Assembly (NCBI GenBank): GCA_018648985.1
Contig: JABGOT010000046.1
Location: 1 to 11,222, forward strand
DNA from: Candidatus Ruthturnera sp.
GTDB taxonomy: Bacteria; Pseudomonadota; Gammaproteobacteria; PS1; Pseudothioglobaceae
Length of the DNA stretch: 11,222 nt
Reading direction: 5' to 3'
The notes under the pieces are model-generated. The model saw only the letters and a program-made list of their open reading frames with translations, did no database searches and was not told the origin of the DNA. Shown here piece after piece: positions 1-7,879 of the stretch; position 1 is the stretch's first letter, and every line of letters starts with the position of its first letter. Made by a program: the position numbers and the translations under genes.

Positions 1-395
1 GTCATTTGCAACGGATAAGAAATTAGCAAAAATGCATAGCCCAACATGGCTGGATTAAAAGGGTTATTACCTAACCCACCATAAAGTTGTTTGCCAAAAA
101 TAATGGCAAATGCCACACCCACTACAACAATCCACCAAGGCGCAATACTAGGGATGGAAATTGCCAATAAAACAGCGGTTAAGATTGCTGACCCATCACT
201 AATTGATGGCTTAATTGGGCGATTTCGAATACTTAAAAAAGCAGACTCAACTGCGATTGCTGCCACTATAGCTAACACAATTTGTACAATAACACCCCAA
301 CCAAAGAAGGTGTAAGCTGCAACAACACCTAACGCCAAAGCGTAAATGACTTGGCGCATCATTTGATTAGTACTCAATGTATTACTGTGCATCAT
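1..395 (-). CDS. rnfD: RnfD, Rnf electron transport complex membrane subunit (5' part, cut by the left edge)
   Basis: Only the first 131 codons lie in the window; the C-terminal part is missing. RnfD is an integral membrane subunit of the Rnf complex, which couples ferredoxin/NADH electron transfer to ion movement across the inner membrane. The visible part shows a short polar N-terminus, hydrophobic segments at about residues 16-55 and 70-101, then the family hallmarks APWW (85-88), KQLYGGLG (102-109) and NPFNPAM (111-117), which I recognise from RnfD/NqrB proteins. The covalent-FMN threonine motif of the family falls later and cannot be seen. The start is ATGATG at 395/392, inside the end of rnfC (14 or 11 bp overlap), preceded by a purine-rich AGAAGAAAAAAG run that may serve as ribosome binding site. 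The reading frame is open to the edge. The family call is secure; the exact start codon is not. Confidence 0.95.
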   Translation of the reverse strand, partial: MMHSNTLSTNQMMRQVIYALALGVVAAYTFFGWGVIVQIVLAIVAAIAVESAFLSIRNRPIKPSISDGSAILTAVLLAISIPSIAPWWIVVVGVAFAIIFGKQLYGGLGNNPFNPAMLGYAFLLISYPLQM

Positions 396-1917
396 CTTTT
401 TTCTTCTTTGTTTTCTCAACACGCGCCATGGCAGCGGCTATTTTGTCTTTTTGAGATTTGTCATTGGCCATTTTTTTCTTTAGTTCTTCTTTTTTAGCGG
501 CCATCATTTTAGTGCGCTCTTGCTTATTACGCTCTAAACGATATTCTCTAAATTCAAATCTTTCTCTGGCAATATCCGTTCGATATTGATCTTCAGTATT
601 CTTACGATACAACGCTTTAGCAAAAGAAAAATACTCAGCTAAAGGAATGTGACTTGGACATACATAATCACAACATCTGCATTCAATACAATCTGATAAA
701 TTATAATCCATTGCTTTGTCGGTATTCTCACTCTTAGCGTACCAATAAAGCTGTTGTGGTAATAAATCAACTGGGCAAGCTTGATTGCATGTTCCGCAAC
801 GAATACATTCTTGAGTGTCGGGCTTTTCTAGTGCATTATTGACAAAAATACAATTGGTAATCTTGCATATTGGTACTGTTGTATCTTTAACATCAACACC
901 CATCATCATGCCACCCATGCGCACAGCGTGTTGATTATCGTTTGGATTTGACATTGACACAATATGTTCAAACGATGCACCTAAACGCACCTCAAAATTA
1001 TTTGGCGATTCAACACCCGATCCGGTCACGGTTACAATACGAGATACTAGGGGCCTACTGTCTATTACCGCATCAAAAATTGCCTTTGTAGTGGCGACAT
1101 TTTGACAGACAACACCCATGTCAATAGCGAACCCACCTGATGGGGCTTCAATGCCTAATAATGCTTTAATTAATAATTTTTCAGCGCCTGAAGTATATTT
1201 AGTAGGGATTTGTTCAATACTAATTCGGTCATTATGGCAATACATTAATAATGAGTTTAGCGCCTCTTGCTTGTCATCTTCAACAGCGATGATTGCGCGT
1301 TGTGCACCACAAATATGTAACAAAATCTCCACACCGCGAATCACCTCACGAGGGTGGCTCTGCATCAGTGCATCATCACACATAATGCCTGGCTCGCATT
1401 CAGTGCCATTAATAATTAAAGTATGACAATCTTGAATGCCTTCTAATTTGGCATGAGCAGGAAATCCAGCACCACCTAAACCAACAATACCTGACGCTTG
1501 GATATATTCAATCATGGTAGATTGATCACAATGCAGGAAATCTGTACCGCAACCCTTATGTTCTACCCATTGATCTTTACCATCTGATTCAATAGTAATG
1601 CACTTTGATTTTAAGCCTGATTTGTGTGGAATGGTGCGCTCGTCAATCGTCACTACTTTGCCAGAAATTGAAGCATGAATAGGCACACAAAAATGATCTT
1701 CAGTTTTAGCTATAACTTGGCCAGTCAGGACTTTGTCACCTACTTTAACACAAGGAATAGCTTCATCACCAATACGTTGTTGCAAAGGTAAAACCACTTT
1801 ATCTGGCAACGGCGCTAAGATAATTTCTACTATCTCTACCGGATGTGGATTAGGGATAACGATGCCGCCACTAAATGATTGACTAAGCATGGGCAATCTC
1901 AGCGACATCGGGAACAT
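382..1917 (-). CDS. rnfC: RnfC, Rnf complex peripheral NADH/FMN and 4Fe-4S subunit
   Basis: RnfC is the soluble subunit that exchanges electrons with NADH through FMN and iron-sulfur clusters on the cytoplasmic face of the Rnf complex. In the 511-residue reading, the N-terminal barrel-sandwich domain covers about 15-115; the nucleotide/FMN-binding region includes GLGGAGFP (146-153) and TECEP (172-176); an SLBB-like segment follows at about 260-330. Two 4Fe-4S motifs are complete: C371, C374, C377, C381 and C410, C413, C416, C420, with an extra cysteine at 415. Residues 440-511 form a Lys/Glu/Arg-rich, probably helical tail, a region that varies widely in this family. The start is ambiguous: ATG at 1917 overlaps rnfB by 35 bp, ATG at 1908 is in frame, and ATG at 1890 (8 bp overlap, ATGCTTAG) begins seven residues before the conserved GGI. 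TTGAG and TGAG lie near the first and last. It sits between rnfB and rnfD as expected. Confidence 0.97.
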   Translation of the reverse strand: MFPMSLRLPMLSQSFSGGIVIPNPHPVEIVEIILAPLPDKVVLPLQQRIGDEAIPCVKVGDKVLTGQVIAKTEDHFCVPIHASISGKVVTIDERTIPHKSGLKSKCITIESDGKDQWVEHKGCGTDFLHCDQSTMIEYIQASGIVGLGGAGFPAHAKLEGIQDCHTLIINGTECEPGIMCDDALMQSHPREVIRGVEILLHICGAQRAIIAVEDDKQEALNSLLMYCHNDRISIEQIPTKYTSGAEKLLIKALLGIEAPSGGFAIDMGVVCQNVATTKAIFDAVIDSRPLVSRIVTVTGSGVESPNNFEVRLGASFEHIVSMSNPNDNQHAVRMGGMMMGVDVKDTTVPICKITNCIFVNNALEKPDTQECIRCGTCNQACPVDLLPQQLYWYAKSENTDKAMDYNLSDCIECRCCDYVCPSHIPLAEYFSFAKALYRKNTEDQYRTDIARERFEFREYRLERNKQERTKMMAAKKEELKKKMANDKSQKDKIAAAMARVEKTKKKKDDAQ

Positions 1918-2425
1918 AAGTACTCAATGTTGGTGTGGTTTCCAATATATGAATACAATCCACTGGGCATACTGGTATGCATAAGTCACAACCAGTACAT
2001 TCATCTGAAATGACGCTTGTCATTACTTTAGAGGCCCCGACAAAAGCGTCCACTGGACAAGCTTGGATACATAGTGTGCAGCCAATACATACGGCTTCAT
2101 CTACAGTTACCACATGATCAGGATGGGTTTCTCCATGCGCTTCATTAAGCATCAATATTTCTACATCGAGTAATGCTGCTAACGCATCAACCCCCTCTTG
2201 ACCACCTGGTGGGCATTGATTAATCGGCGCTTCACCATTGGCGATTGCTGTTGCATAAGGTCGACAACCTGGATAGTCGCACTGGCCACATTGCGTCTGT
2301 GGCAAGATTGCATCAATTTGATCCACTAAAGGATTCCCCTCAACCTTGAATTTAATCGCAGCGTAACCTAGAACCAAACCGAGCCCAAGCGCCAAAGCAG
2401 AAAAAATGAAAACAGAATCAAACAT
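1883..2425 (-). CDS. rnfB: RnfB, Rnf complex ferredoxin-like subunit
   Basis: RnfB is the membrane-anchored iron-sulfur subunit thought to receive electrons from, or pass them to, ferredoxin. The 180-residue protein has an N-terminal membrane anchor (about 4-24), a 4Fe-4S cluster domain with C46, C49, C54 and C71 in the pattern CGQC...PGC...QCPPGG, and then two ferredoxin-type 4Fe-4S motifs: C113, C116, C119, C123 and C143, C146, C149, C153, each closed by CPVD. All cluster ligands are present. The length is typical of short proteobacterial RnfB proteins with two ferredoxin clusters; there is no multi-cluster C-terminal extension. The start codon is 12 bp downstream of the rnfA stop, with GAG roughly ten bases upstream. 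The 3' end overlaps rnfC, suggesting translational coupling. Confidence 0.97.
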   Translation of the reverse strand: MFDSVFIFSALALGLGLVLGYAAIKFKVEGNPLVDQIDAILPQTQCGQCDYPGCRPYATAIANGEAPINQCPPGGQEGVDALAALLDVEILMLNEAHGETHPDHVVTVDEAVCIGCTLCIQACPVDAFVGASKVMTSVISDECTGCDLCIPVCPVDCIHILETTPTLSTYVPDVAEIAHA

Positions 2426-2437
2426 GATGAAGTCTCA

Positions 2438-3013
2438 TTATGCTAACCCAATAAAACCCATAAATGCCATCGACATTAATCCGGCAGTAATCAGTGCAAT
2501 TGGCGTGCCTTGAAATACAAGTGGCACATCTGCACTTTCAATACGCTCACGAATGGTAGAAAATACCACTAACACAAACGAAAAACCAATTGCTGCACCA
2601 AAGCCATATACGCCTGATGCTAAAAATCCGTTGTCTTGCCCAACATTTAAGAGTGCCACACCAAGTACTGCACAGTTAGTGGTGATCAACGGCAAAAATA
2701 CACCTAAAGATTGATGTAGCACTGGGGAGGTTTTGTTTACCACCAGTTCAGTAAAACCAACCACCCCTGCAATAGTAACAATAAAGGCAATCGTGCGTAG
2801 GTATTCCAACTCAAATGGAATTAAAATATAAGTATTAATCAAATAGCTTGATAGGCTTGCCAAAGTTAGGACAAAAGTCGTAGCAAAACCCATGCCAATC
2901 GCGGTTTCTACTTTTTTTGACACACCCATAAACGGGCATAAACCTAGAAACTTAACCAGTACAAAATTATTCACCAAAATGGTACTGACTAAGATGAGGA
3001 CGTATTCGTTCAT
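2438..3013 (-). CDS. rnfA: RnfA, Rnf complex membrane subunit
   Basis: RnfA is a small integral membrane subunit (RnfA/RnfE/NqrD/NqrE family) that helps form the transmembrane electron and ion path. The 191 residues are almost wholly hydrophobic and fit six membrane helices. Family signatures are plain: NNFVLVKFLGLCPFMG near the N-terminus and LPLITTNCAVLG at 108-118, supplying the two conserved cysteines C26 and C114; in related complexes such cysteines of RnfA/RnfE pairs hold an intramembrane 2Fe-2S cluster. RnfA and RnfE are similar, but position as the first rnf gene, directly before rnfB, and the length favour RnfA. It begins 10 bp after the stop of the TSUP permease gene, with no good Shine-Dalgarno sequence and no visible terminator or promoter in between, so the rnf genes appear to be transcribed from upstream. 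Confidence 0.96.
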   Translation of the reverse strand: MNEYVLILVSTILVNNFVLVKFLGLCPFMGVSKKVETAIGMGFATTFVLTLASLSSYLINTYILIPFELEYLRTIAFIVTIAGVVGFTELVVNKTSPVLHQSLGVFLPLITTNCAVLGVALLNVGQDNGFLASGVYGFGAAIGFSFVLVVFSTIRERIESADVPLVFQGTPIALITAGLMSMAFMGFIGLA

Positions 3014-3023
3014 ACCGTAGATT

Positions 3024-3761
3024 TTAACTCAAAAATAGCTTGAATAATCCAAATGAACTAATGACAAATAAAGCACCGCCCACCCAGCGTTTAAAGGCTT
3101 CATCATTTTGAGTAATACTTTGGTGCGCCTTAATACCAAGCACGTGCCCGATAGCAGCCACTGGAATTAGTAAAAGTGAAAACTCCCAATCAATATCAAC
3201 ATTCATAATCACAAAAGTAATCATTTTAATACTCACTAAAATAAACCACAGCACAAACAACGTATTGCGCAAATATTCTTTAGCGACATGGCGCATATAC
3301 ACAGCCACAATCAGTGGTGCGCCGGTGAGCGATGTGCCGGCCACATACCCACCTAATACTAATAGTAATTTATCTACCCACGGGCTATGTGAGGCAATTT
3401 TAGTGTTAAAAATCCAAGTAATGGCATAAAAAATAGTGATTGAATAAATAAACACCACAATCACATCATCAGGCAAGCTCAACAAACCTGCCACACCCAC
3501 TAAAGTCGGTGGAATAATCCATAATAATGACCGTTTTAGATAAGGCCAGTCTACTTTTTTTAAGGATTTAGCCAGCGTCAGTGATGAGAAAAACAACAAA
3601 TGAATACCGATGATTGGCAGCCAATAAACTGGCGTTGCGCCAACCAATAGCATTAATGGCAAACCTAAAGCAGCACCACCAAACCCTAACCCGGTACGGA
3701 CAAAGCCCGCCCAAAGAAAAATTAAACCGACTAATACTAACTCAGTATCGTCAAAGCTCAT
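3024..3761 (-). CDS. TSUP family permease (TauE/SafE-like, probable sulfite/organosulfonate or other anion exporter)
   Basis: This is a 245-residue multi-pass inner-membrane protein with about seven or eight hydrophobic segments (roughly 8-38, 46-64, 78-94, 98-118, 131-156, 165-187, 192-211, 227-244). It shows the internal duplication of TSUP/TauE-SafE proteins: a first glycine-rich hairpin GFVRTGLGFGG (19-29) followed by LPLML, and a second GGYVAGTSLTGAPL (137-150). Family members move sulfite, sulfonates, sulfoacetate or other anions; the substrate cannot be read from sequence. If the host oxidises sulfur, sulfite export is a reasonable inference only. The ATG overlaps the glmM stop by one base (TAATG) and has no Shine-Dalgarno sequence, implying translational coupling to glmM. 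The gene occupies the place where secG follows glmM in E. coli. Family confidence is high, function moderate to low. Confidence 0.85.
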   Translation of the reverse strand: MSFDDTELVLVGLIFLWAGFVRTGLGFGGAALGLPLMLLVGATPVYWLPIIGIHLLFFSSLTLAKSLKKVDWPYLKRSLLWIIPPTLVGVAGLLSLPDDVIVVFIYSITIFYAITWIFNTKIASHSPWVDKLLLVLGGYVAGTSLTGAPLIVAVYMRHVAKEYLRNTLFVLWFILVSIKMITFVIMNVDIDWEFSLLLIPVAAIGHVLGIKAHQSITQNDEAFKRWVGGALFVISSFGLFKLFLS

Positions 3762-5089
3762 TAGCGCAATGTATCGGCCAGTTGTTCAGCGCTTTTTTGT
3801 ACCAAAGACAAGTCTTTGCCTTCAACCATAACACGAATCAGTGGCTCGGTACCTGAGGCACGAATTAACACTCGACCTTCATCACCCAAAGCTTTTTCAA
3901 CTTCAAGTTGTGTTTGTTTTAAGACTTCATGTTGGTCTAAATCAATTTTTTCTGCAGTTTTGACATTGATCAAAACCTGGGGGTATTTTTGCATTTCTGA
4001 CTTTAATCCAGCTAATGTTTTTCCAGGTTTAGCAATAGCTTCTAATACTTGGAGTGCAGCAATAATAGCATCGCCAGAAGTGGTTTTATCCAAACAAATA
4101 ATGTGCCCAGAGCCTTCACCACCTAAAATTGAATTGTTTGATTGCATTTGCTCCATAACAAAGCGATCGCCCACATCAGCTTCAATAAAGTTAATACCTA
4201 AATCTCGATAGCCGTGACGCGCACCCAAATTGGTCATTTTGGTTCCAACCACTGTATTACTTGTTAGTCGACCTTGCTCATGCCAAGCTTTGGCGACAAT
4301 AAACACCAATTCATCGCCATCAACCAATTCTCCGTTTTTATCAATCATCATTAAGCGATCGCCATCGCCATCAAAAGCAATACCTAAGTCAGCTTTGCTT
4401 TCTAAAACAACTTGCTGTAAATTCTTGGTATCTGTCGCACCACAATCAAGGTTAATATTAAAACCATCTGGCTGATTATGAATGATTGTGGTATTAGCCC
4501 CCAATTCAGAAAATACATTTTCTGCAATATGATAAGTAGCGCCATTGGCGCAATCAATCACAATGTTTAGGCTTGACAAATCAACCGATCGATCAAAAGT
4601 TGATTTACAAAAATCGATGTATCGACCTAATGACTGCTCATGACGAACTGCCTTACCAATGCTTTCACTGCCCACACTTTGCATTGGCTCATCTAATTTT
4701 TTTTCAATAGCGTTTTGATCCTCGGTACTAAGTTTAAAGCCTTTTGCTGAGAAGAATTTAACTCCATTATCTTGAAAGTGATTATGCGAGGCGCTAATCA
4801 CCACACCAGCATTAGCATTATAGGTTTGCGTTAAATAGGCAATTGCCGGTGTTGGCATTGGCCCCAATAAGCCCACATCGACACCAGCTGATAAAAAACC
4901 TGCTTCAAGGGCAGATTCAAATAAATAGCCTGATGCTCGCGTGTCTTTGCCAATAATCACACTGGTTTTTGATTTTTTTTGCGCCAAAACTGAGCCGACT
5001 GCCCAACCAAGTTTTAAAAAGAAATCAGCTGTAATAGGGGTAACACCTACTTTTCCACGTATGCCATCGGTACCAAAATAATTACTCAA
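3761..5089 (-). CDS. glmM: Phosphoglucosamine mutase
   Basis: GlmM converts glucosamine-6-phosphate to glucosamine-1-phosphate in the cytoplasm, feeding GlmU and UDP-GlcNAc for peptidoglycan and lipopolysaccharide. The 442 residues match the family length (about 445 in E. coli). The four functional loops are complete: the phosphoserine loop ISASHN with S101, the metal-binding loop DGDGDR (240-245), the sugar-binding GGEGSGH (323-329), and the phosphate-binding RASGTEPLIRV (410-420). The N-terminus MSNYFGTDGIRG is canonical, and it fixes the start on a TTG codon (5089-5087), which overlaps the folP stop as TTGA (4 bp). A strong AGGGGGAG sequence sits four bases upstream, offsetting the weak start codon. 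GlmM is known to be activated by serine phosphorylation. The order ftsH-folP-glmM is widespread in gammaproteobacteria. Confidence 0.98.
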   Translation of the reverse strand: MSNYFGTDGIRGKVGVTPITADFFLKLGWAVGSVLAQKKSKTSVIIGKDTRASGYLFESALEAGFLSAGVDVGLLGPMPTPAIAYLTQTYNANAGVVISASHNHFQDNGVKFFSAKGFKLSTEDQNAIEKKLDEPMQSVGSESIGKAVRHEQSLGRYIDFCKSTFDRSVDLSSLNIVIDCANGATYHIAENVFSELGANTTIIHNQPDGFNINLDCGATDTKNLQQVVLESKADLGIAFDGDGDRLMMIDKNGELVDGDELVFIVAKAWHEQGRLTSNTVVGTKMTNLGARHGYRDLGINFIEADVGDRFVMEQMQSNNSILGGEGSGHIICLDKTTSGDAIIAALQVLEAIAKPGKTLAGLKSEMQKYPQVLINVKTAEKIDLDQHEVLKQTQLEVEKALGDEGRVLIRASGTEPLIRVMVEGKDLSLVQKSAEQLADTLR

Positions 5090-5889
5090 TTTACTCCCCC
5101 TAAAATCGTCAGCGCATCTTTGGTTTCTAACACATCGTGCACACGCACAATATCTGCACCATTTTGCACTGCTATTATAGCCCCTGCCACACTACCAATA
5201 ACCCTTCCATCAATATTTCTATCATTAAGCAACGCACCAATCATTGACTTACGAGACAGCCCTGCCAAAACTGGAAGGCCAAAGCTCTTAAACTCATGAA
5301 AGCGTTTTAAGATTTCTAAATTATGATTCAGCGTTTTACCAAAGCCAAAGCCAGGGTCTAAGATAATTTTATCTTCAGCAATGCCAGCGGCAACACAAGC
5401 CTTAATTCGTTTGCTAAAGAAGTTTTTAATGTCATCTACCACATCAATATAAGTTGGGTCTTTTTGCATGGTTCTAGGGCTGCCCTGCATATGCATCAAA
5501 CATACATCAACATTCAGTGATGCTGCCATTTCTAATGCACCATCAGCGCTCAAAGCGCATACATCGTTAATCATACTAGCGCCTGCTTTTACCGCCTGCT
5601 TCATTACTTCTGGCTTTGAGGTATCGATCGAAATAGGAATATCGCTCGCATGATATAGTGCTTCAATAACGGGAATAACACGGTCAATTTCATCCGATGT
5701 TGAAACTGCTTGCGCGCCTGGTCGGGTAGATTCACCACCAATATCAATAATATCTGCACCTTGTGCAATCATTAACTTAGCGCTTGTAATGGCGTCAGCC
5801 ATATCAAAATTTTGACCACCATCTGAAAATGAATCGGGCGTGATATTCAACACGCCCATAATCACTGGTTTTGAGGAATCAATAGTCAT
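5086..5889 (-). CDS. folP: Dihydropteroate synthase
   Basis: FolP condenses p-aminobenzoate with 6-hydroxymethyl-7,8-dihydropterin pyrophosphate to make dihydropteroate, a cytoplasmic step of folate synthesis and the target of sulfonamides. The 267-residue TIM-barrel protein shows every family motif in order: MGVLNITPDSFSDGG (11-25), GGESTRPGA (51-59), SIDT (87-90), INDV (107-110), MHMQGSPRTMQ (132-142), DPGFGFGKT (178-186), GLSRKS (210-215) and RVHDV (249-253). The two loops where resistance changes usually occur look canonical, so it resembles a housekeeping enzyme, not a sul gene. The upstream frame is closed by the ftsH stop without another start codon, so ATG at 5889 is the longest possible start; it gives the usual short lead before the first motif. 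The start follows the ftsH stop by 23 bp and lacks a clear Shine-Dalgarno sequence. Confidence 0.98.
   Translation of the reverse strand: MTIDSSKPVIMGVLNITPDSFSDGGQNFDMADAITSAKLMIAQGADIIDIGGESTRPGAQAVSTSDEIDRVIPVIEALYHASDIPISIDTSKPEVMKQAVKAGASMINDVCALSADGALEMAASLNVDVCLMHMQGSPRTMQKDPTYIDVVDDIKNFFSKRIKACVAAGIAEDKIILDPGFGFGKTLNHNLEILKRFHEFKSFGLPVLAGLSRKSMIGALLNDRNIDGRVIGSVAGAIIAVQNGADIVRVHDVLETKDALTILGGVN
5090..5102 (-). promoter_or_regulatory. Strong ribosome binding site deciding the TTG start of glmM
   Basis: On the minus strand the end of folP reads TAGGGGGAGTAAA directly before TTG. This is the best Shine-Dalgarno match noticed in the window, at a spacing of four bases from GGAG. With the canonical GlmM N-terminus encoded from the TTG, it identifies the start even though no ATG is present. 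The site lies within folP codons, so folP translation and glmM initiation are physically linked. Confidence 0.8.
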
Positions 5890-5912
5890 AACGCGACTAT
5901 AGCCAATATTAT

Positions 5913-7844
5913 TTAAACGATTTTTAGATTGCCGTCAACAGGCTTATCGTCAGAATCGTTGGTGTCGTCAGCATCAGTATCTGTGTCTGCATCAACGCCT
6001 GAACCTAATTCAGTAGAAGCCACTTCAGAGTCAGTGATCACTGCCGCCTCTCTGATTGGCTTTCTAGCCATCAAGTCATCAATTTGCTCTTTATCAATGG
6101 TTTCAAACTCCATTAAAGCCTTGGTCATTTCTACCAAAATGTCTTTGTTTTCTTCTAGAATTTTGGTTGCTACAGCGTAATTTTCGTCAATAATATCGCG
6201 AATTTCACTATCAATTACTTTAAAGGTGTCTTCAGAGATGTGCTTATGCTTAGTCACTTGCTTACCCAAGAACACTTCACCTTCATCTTCACCATAAGCC
6301 AAAGGCCCTAGCTTGTCTGACATGCCCCATTGTTTTACCATTTTGTGGGCAATCTCGGTGGCGCGCTCAATATCATTACTCGCACCGGTGGTTACTGCAT
6401 CTGCACCATAAATAAGTCCTTCAGCAATACGACCACCAAATAAAGCAGCAATTTGTGAATTCAGCTTACGTCTTGAAATACTATAACTGTCTTTTTCTGG
6501 CAAGAACATAGTCACACCTAACGCTCTACCTCTTGGGATGATACTGACCTTATAAACCGGATCGTGCTCAGGCACTAGTCGACCTACAATTGCGTGCCCA
6601 GCTTCATGGTAAGCCGTCATTTCTTTTTCAGCCTCATCCATTGCCATAGATTTGCGCTCAGCGCCCATCATAATTTTATCCTTGGCTTTTTCAAATTCTT
6701 GCATACCGACTAATTTTTTATCTTTACCAGCAGTAATCAATGCCGCTTCATTACAAAGGTTAGCAAGGTCTGCACCAGAAAAACCCGGCGTACCTTTGGC
6801 GATATTAACGGATTTAACATTTTTAGCAATCGGCAAATTACGCATGTGCACTTTCAAAATAGCATCACGGCCATTAATATCTGGCAAGCCCACCATCACT
6901 TGGCGATCAAAGCGTCCAGGTCTAAGTAATGCAGGGTCTAGTACATCTGGTCGGTTAGTGGCTGCAATAACAATAATGCCTTCAGAGCCTTCAAAACCGT
7001 CCATTTCTACCAACATTTGGTTCAATGTTTGCTCGCGCTCATCATGACCGCCACCCATGCCGGCACCACGCTGGCGACCCACTGCATCAATTTCATCAAT
7101 AAAGATAATACAAGGTGCATTTTTTTTAGCTTGCTCAAACATGTCGCGCACTCTTGATGCGCCCACGCCGACAAACATCTCTACAAAATCAGAACCAGAA
7201 ATAAAGAAAAATGGCACTTCAGCTTCGCCGGCAATGGCTTTAGCTAAAAGCGTTTTACCCGTTCCAGGAGGGCCGACTAGCAACACACCTTTAGGGATTT
7301 TTCCGCCTACTTTGGTAAACTTACCTGGGTCAGATAAAAAATCAACCAACTCGGCTACATCCTCTTTAGCTTCTTCTACGCCAGCCACATCATCAAAAGT
7401 GGTATTGGATTCATCTTTAGGAATTAGGCGCGCTTTTGACTTGCCAAAGCTCATCGGATTTTTACCACCCATTCCACCGCCTGCACCTTTCATGGTGTAG
7501 AGAATTACACCAATCAATAATAAAATCGGTGCTAAAGAAATAACAAGCTGTTTGAAGAATCCATCTTTTTCAGGCGGTTTAGCTTCAACAGAAACACCAC
7601 CATCTAGTAAGTCACCCATCAAGCCTAAATCGCCCGGATTATAAGTTGTAAACTGTTCGCCGCCAGCACCTATGCCTTTAACATTGTTACCTGAAAGCGT
7701 AACGCTTGAAACATCGCCTTGTTTAACGCTTTGAATAAACTGAGAATAAGTGATCTCGTTTTTCTGTTCGCCAACCTGAAACTGGCTAAAAATTGAGGTC
7801 AGGACACTACCCAAAACCAACCAAAGTAATAAATTTTTAAACAT
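5913..7844 (-). CDS. ftsH: ATP-dependent zinc metalloprotease FtsH
   Basis: FtsH is a hexameric inner-membrane AAA+ protease that removes damaged membrane proteins and, in enterobacteria, regulators such as sigma-32 and LpxC. The 643-residue protein has a first membrane helix (about 4-21), a periplasmic domain, a second helix (about 99-118), and a glycine-rich linker. The AAA module has Walker A GPPGTGKT (191-198), Walker B IIFIDEID (246-253) and a second region of homology with arginines R308 and R311 in LRPGRFDR. The protease domain has the zinc motif HEAGH (413-417), with D491 as probable third ligand. The C-terminus ends in an Asp/Thr/Ser-rich low-complexity tail (about 605-635). Length is like E. 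coli FtsH (about 644). It is the first gene of the minus-strand train, preceded by a heat-shock-like promoter; no Shine-Dalgarno sequence is visible in its A/T-rich leader. The rlmE gene that often precedes ftsH is absent. Confidence 0.99.
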   Translation of the reverse strand: MFKNLLLWLVLGSVLTSIFSQFQVGEQKNEITYSQFIQSVKQGDVSSVTLSGNNVKGIGAGGEQFTTYNPGDLGLMGDLLDGGVSVEAKPPEKDGFFKQLVISLAPILLLIGVILYTMKGAGGGMGGKNPMSFGKSKARLIPKDESNTTFDDVAGVEEAKEDVAELVDFLSDPGKFTKVGGKIPKGVLLVGPPGTGKTLLAKAIAGEAEVPFFFISGSDFVEMFVGVGASRVRDMFEQAKKNAPCIIFIDEIDAVGRQRGAGMGGGHDEREQTLNQMLVEMDGFEGSEGIIVIAATNRPDVLDPALLRPGRFDRQVMVGLPDINGRDAILKVHMRNLPIAKNVKSVNIAKGTPGFSGADLANLCNEAALITAGKDKKLVGMQEFEKAKDKIMMGAERKSMAMDEAEKEMTAYHEAGHAIVGRLVPEHDPVYKVSIIPRGRALGVTMFLPEKDSYSISRRKLNSQIAALFGGRIAEGLIYGADAVTTGASNDIERATEIAHKMVKQWGMSDKLGPLAYGEDEGEVFLGKQVTKHKHISEDTFKVIDSEIRDIIDENYAVATKILEENKDILVEMTKALMEFETIDKEQIDDLMARKPIREAAVITDSEVASTELGSGVDADTDTDADDTNDSDDKPVDGNLKIV

Positions 7845-7879
7845 AATAAAAAATCAATAAAAAGAAGAAGATAAATATA

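Noticed and set aside
91..315. Plus-strand open frame of 74 codons
   Set aside because: It is fully antisense to rnfD, whose frame encodes conserved family motifs over the same bases; no ribosome binding site or recognisable domain.
2438..3013. NqrD/NqrE (Na+-translocating NADH:quinone reductase) in place of RnfA
   Set aside because: The next genes encode RnfB with ferredoxin clusters and RnfC with two 4Fe-4S motifs, which belong to Rnf and not Nqr.
3816..4475. Plus-strand open frames of 131 and 81 codons opposite glmM
   Set aside because: glmM motifs are intact throughout on the minus strand; these frames show no recognisable protein features.
5086..5889. folP as a possible acquired sulfonamide-resistance (sul) gene
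   Set aside because: Motifs are those of chromosomal dihydropteroate synthase, the gene sits in the classical ftsH-folP-glmM order, and there are no mobile element traces.
7057..7500. Plus-strand open frame of 147 codons, with others antisense to ftsH (6652-7047, 5929-6180)
   Set aside because: All are opposite the strongly conserved AAA+ and protease regions of ftsH; their composition is that of a shadow frame and no start signals support them.
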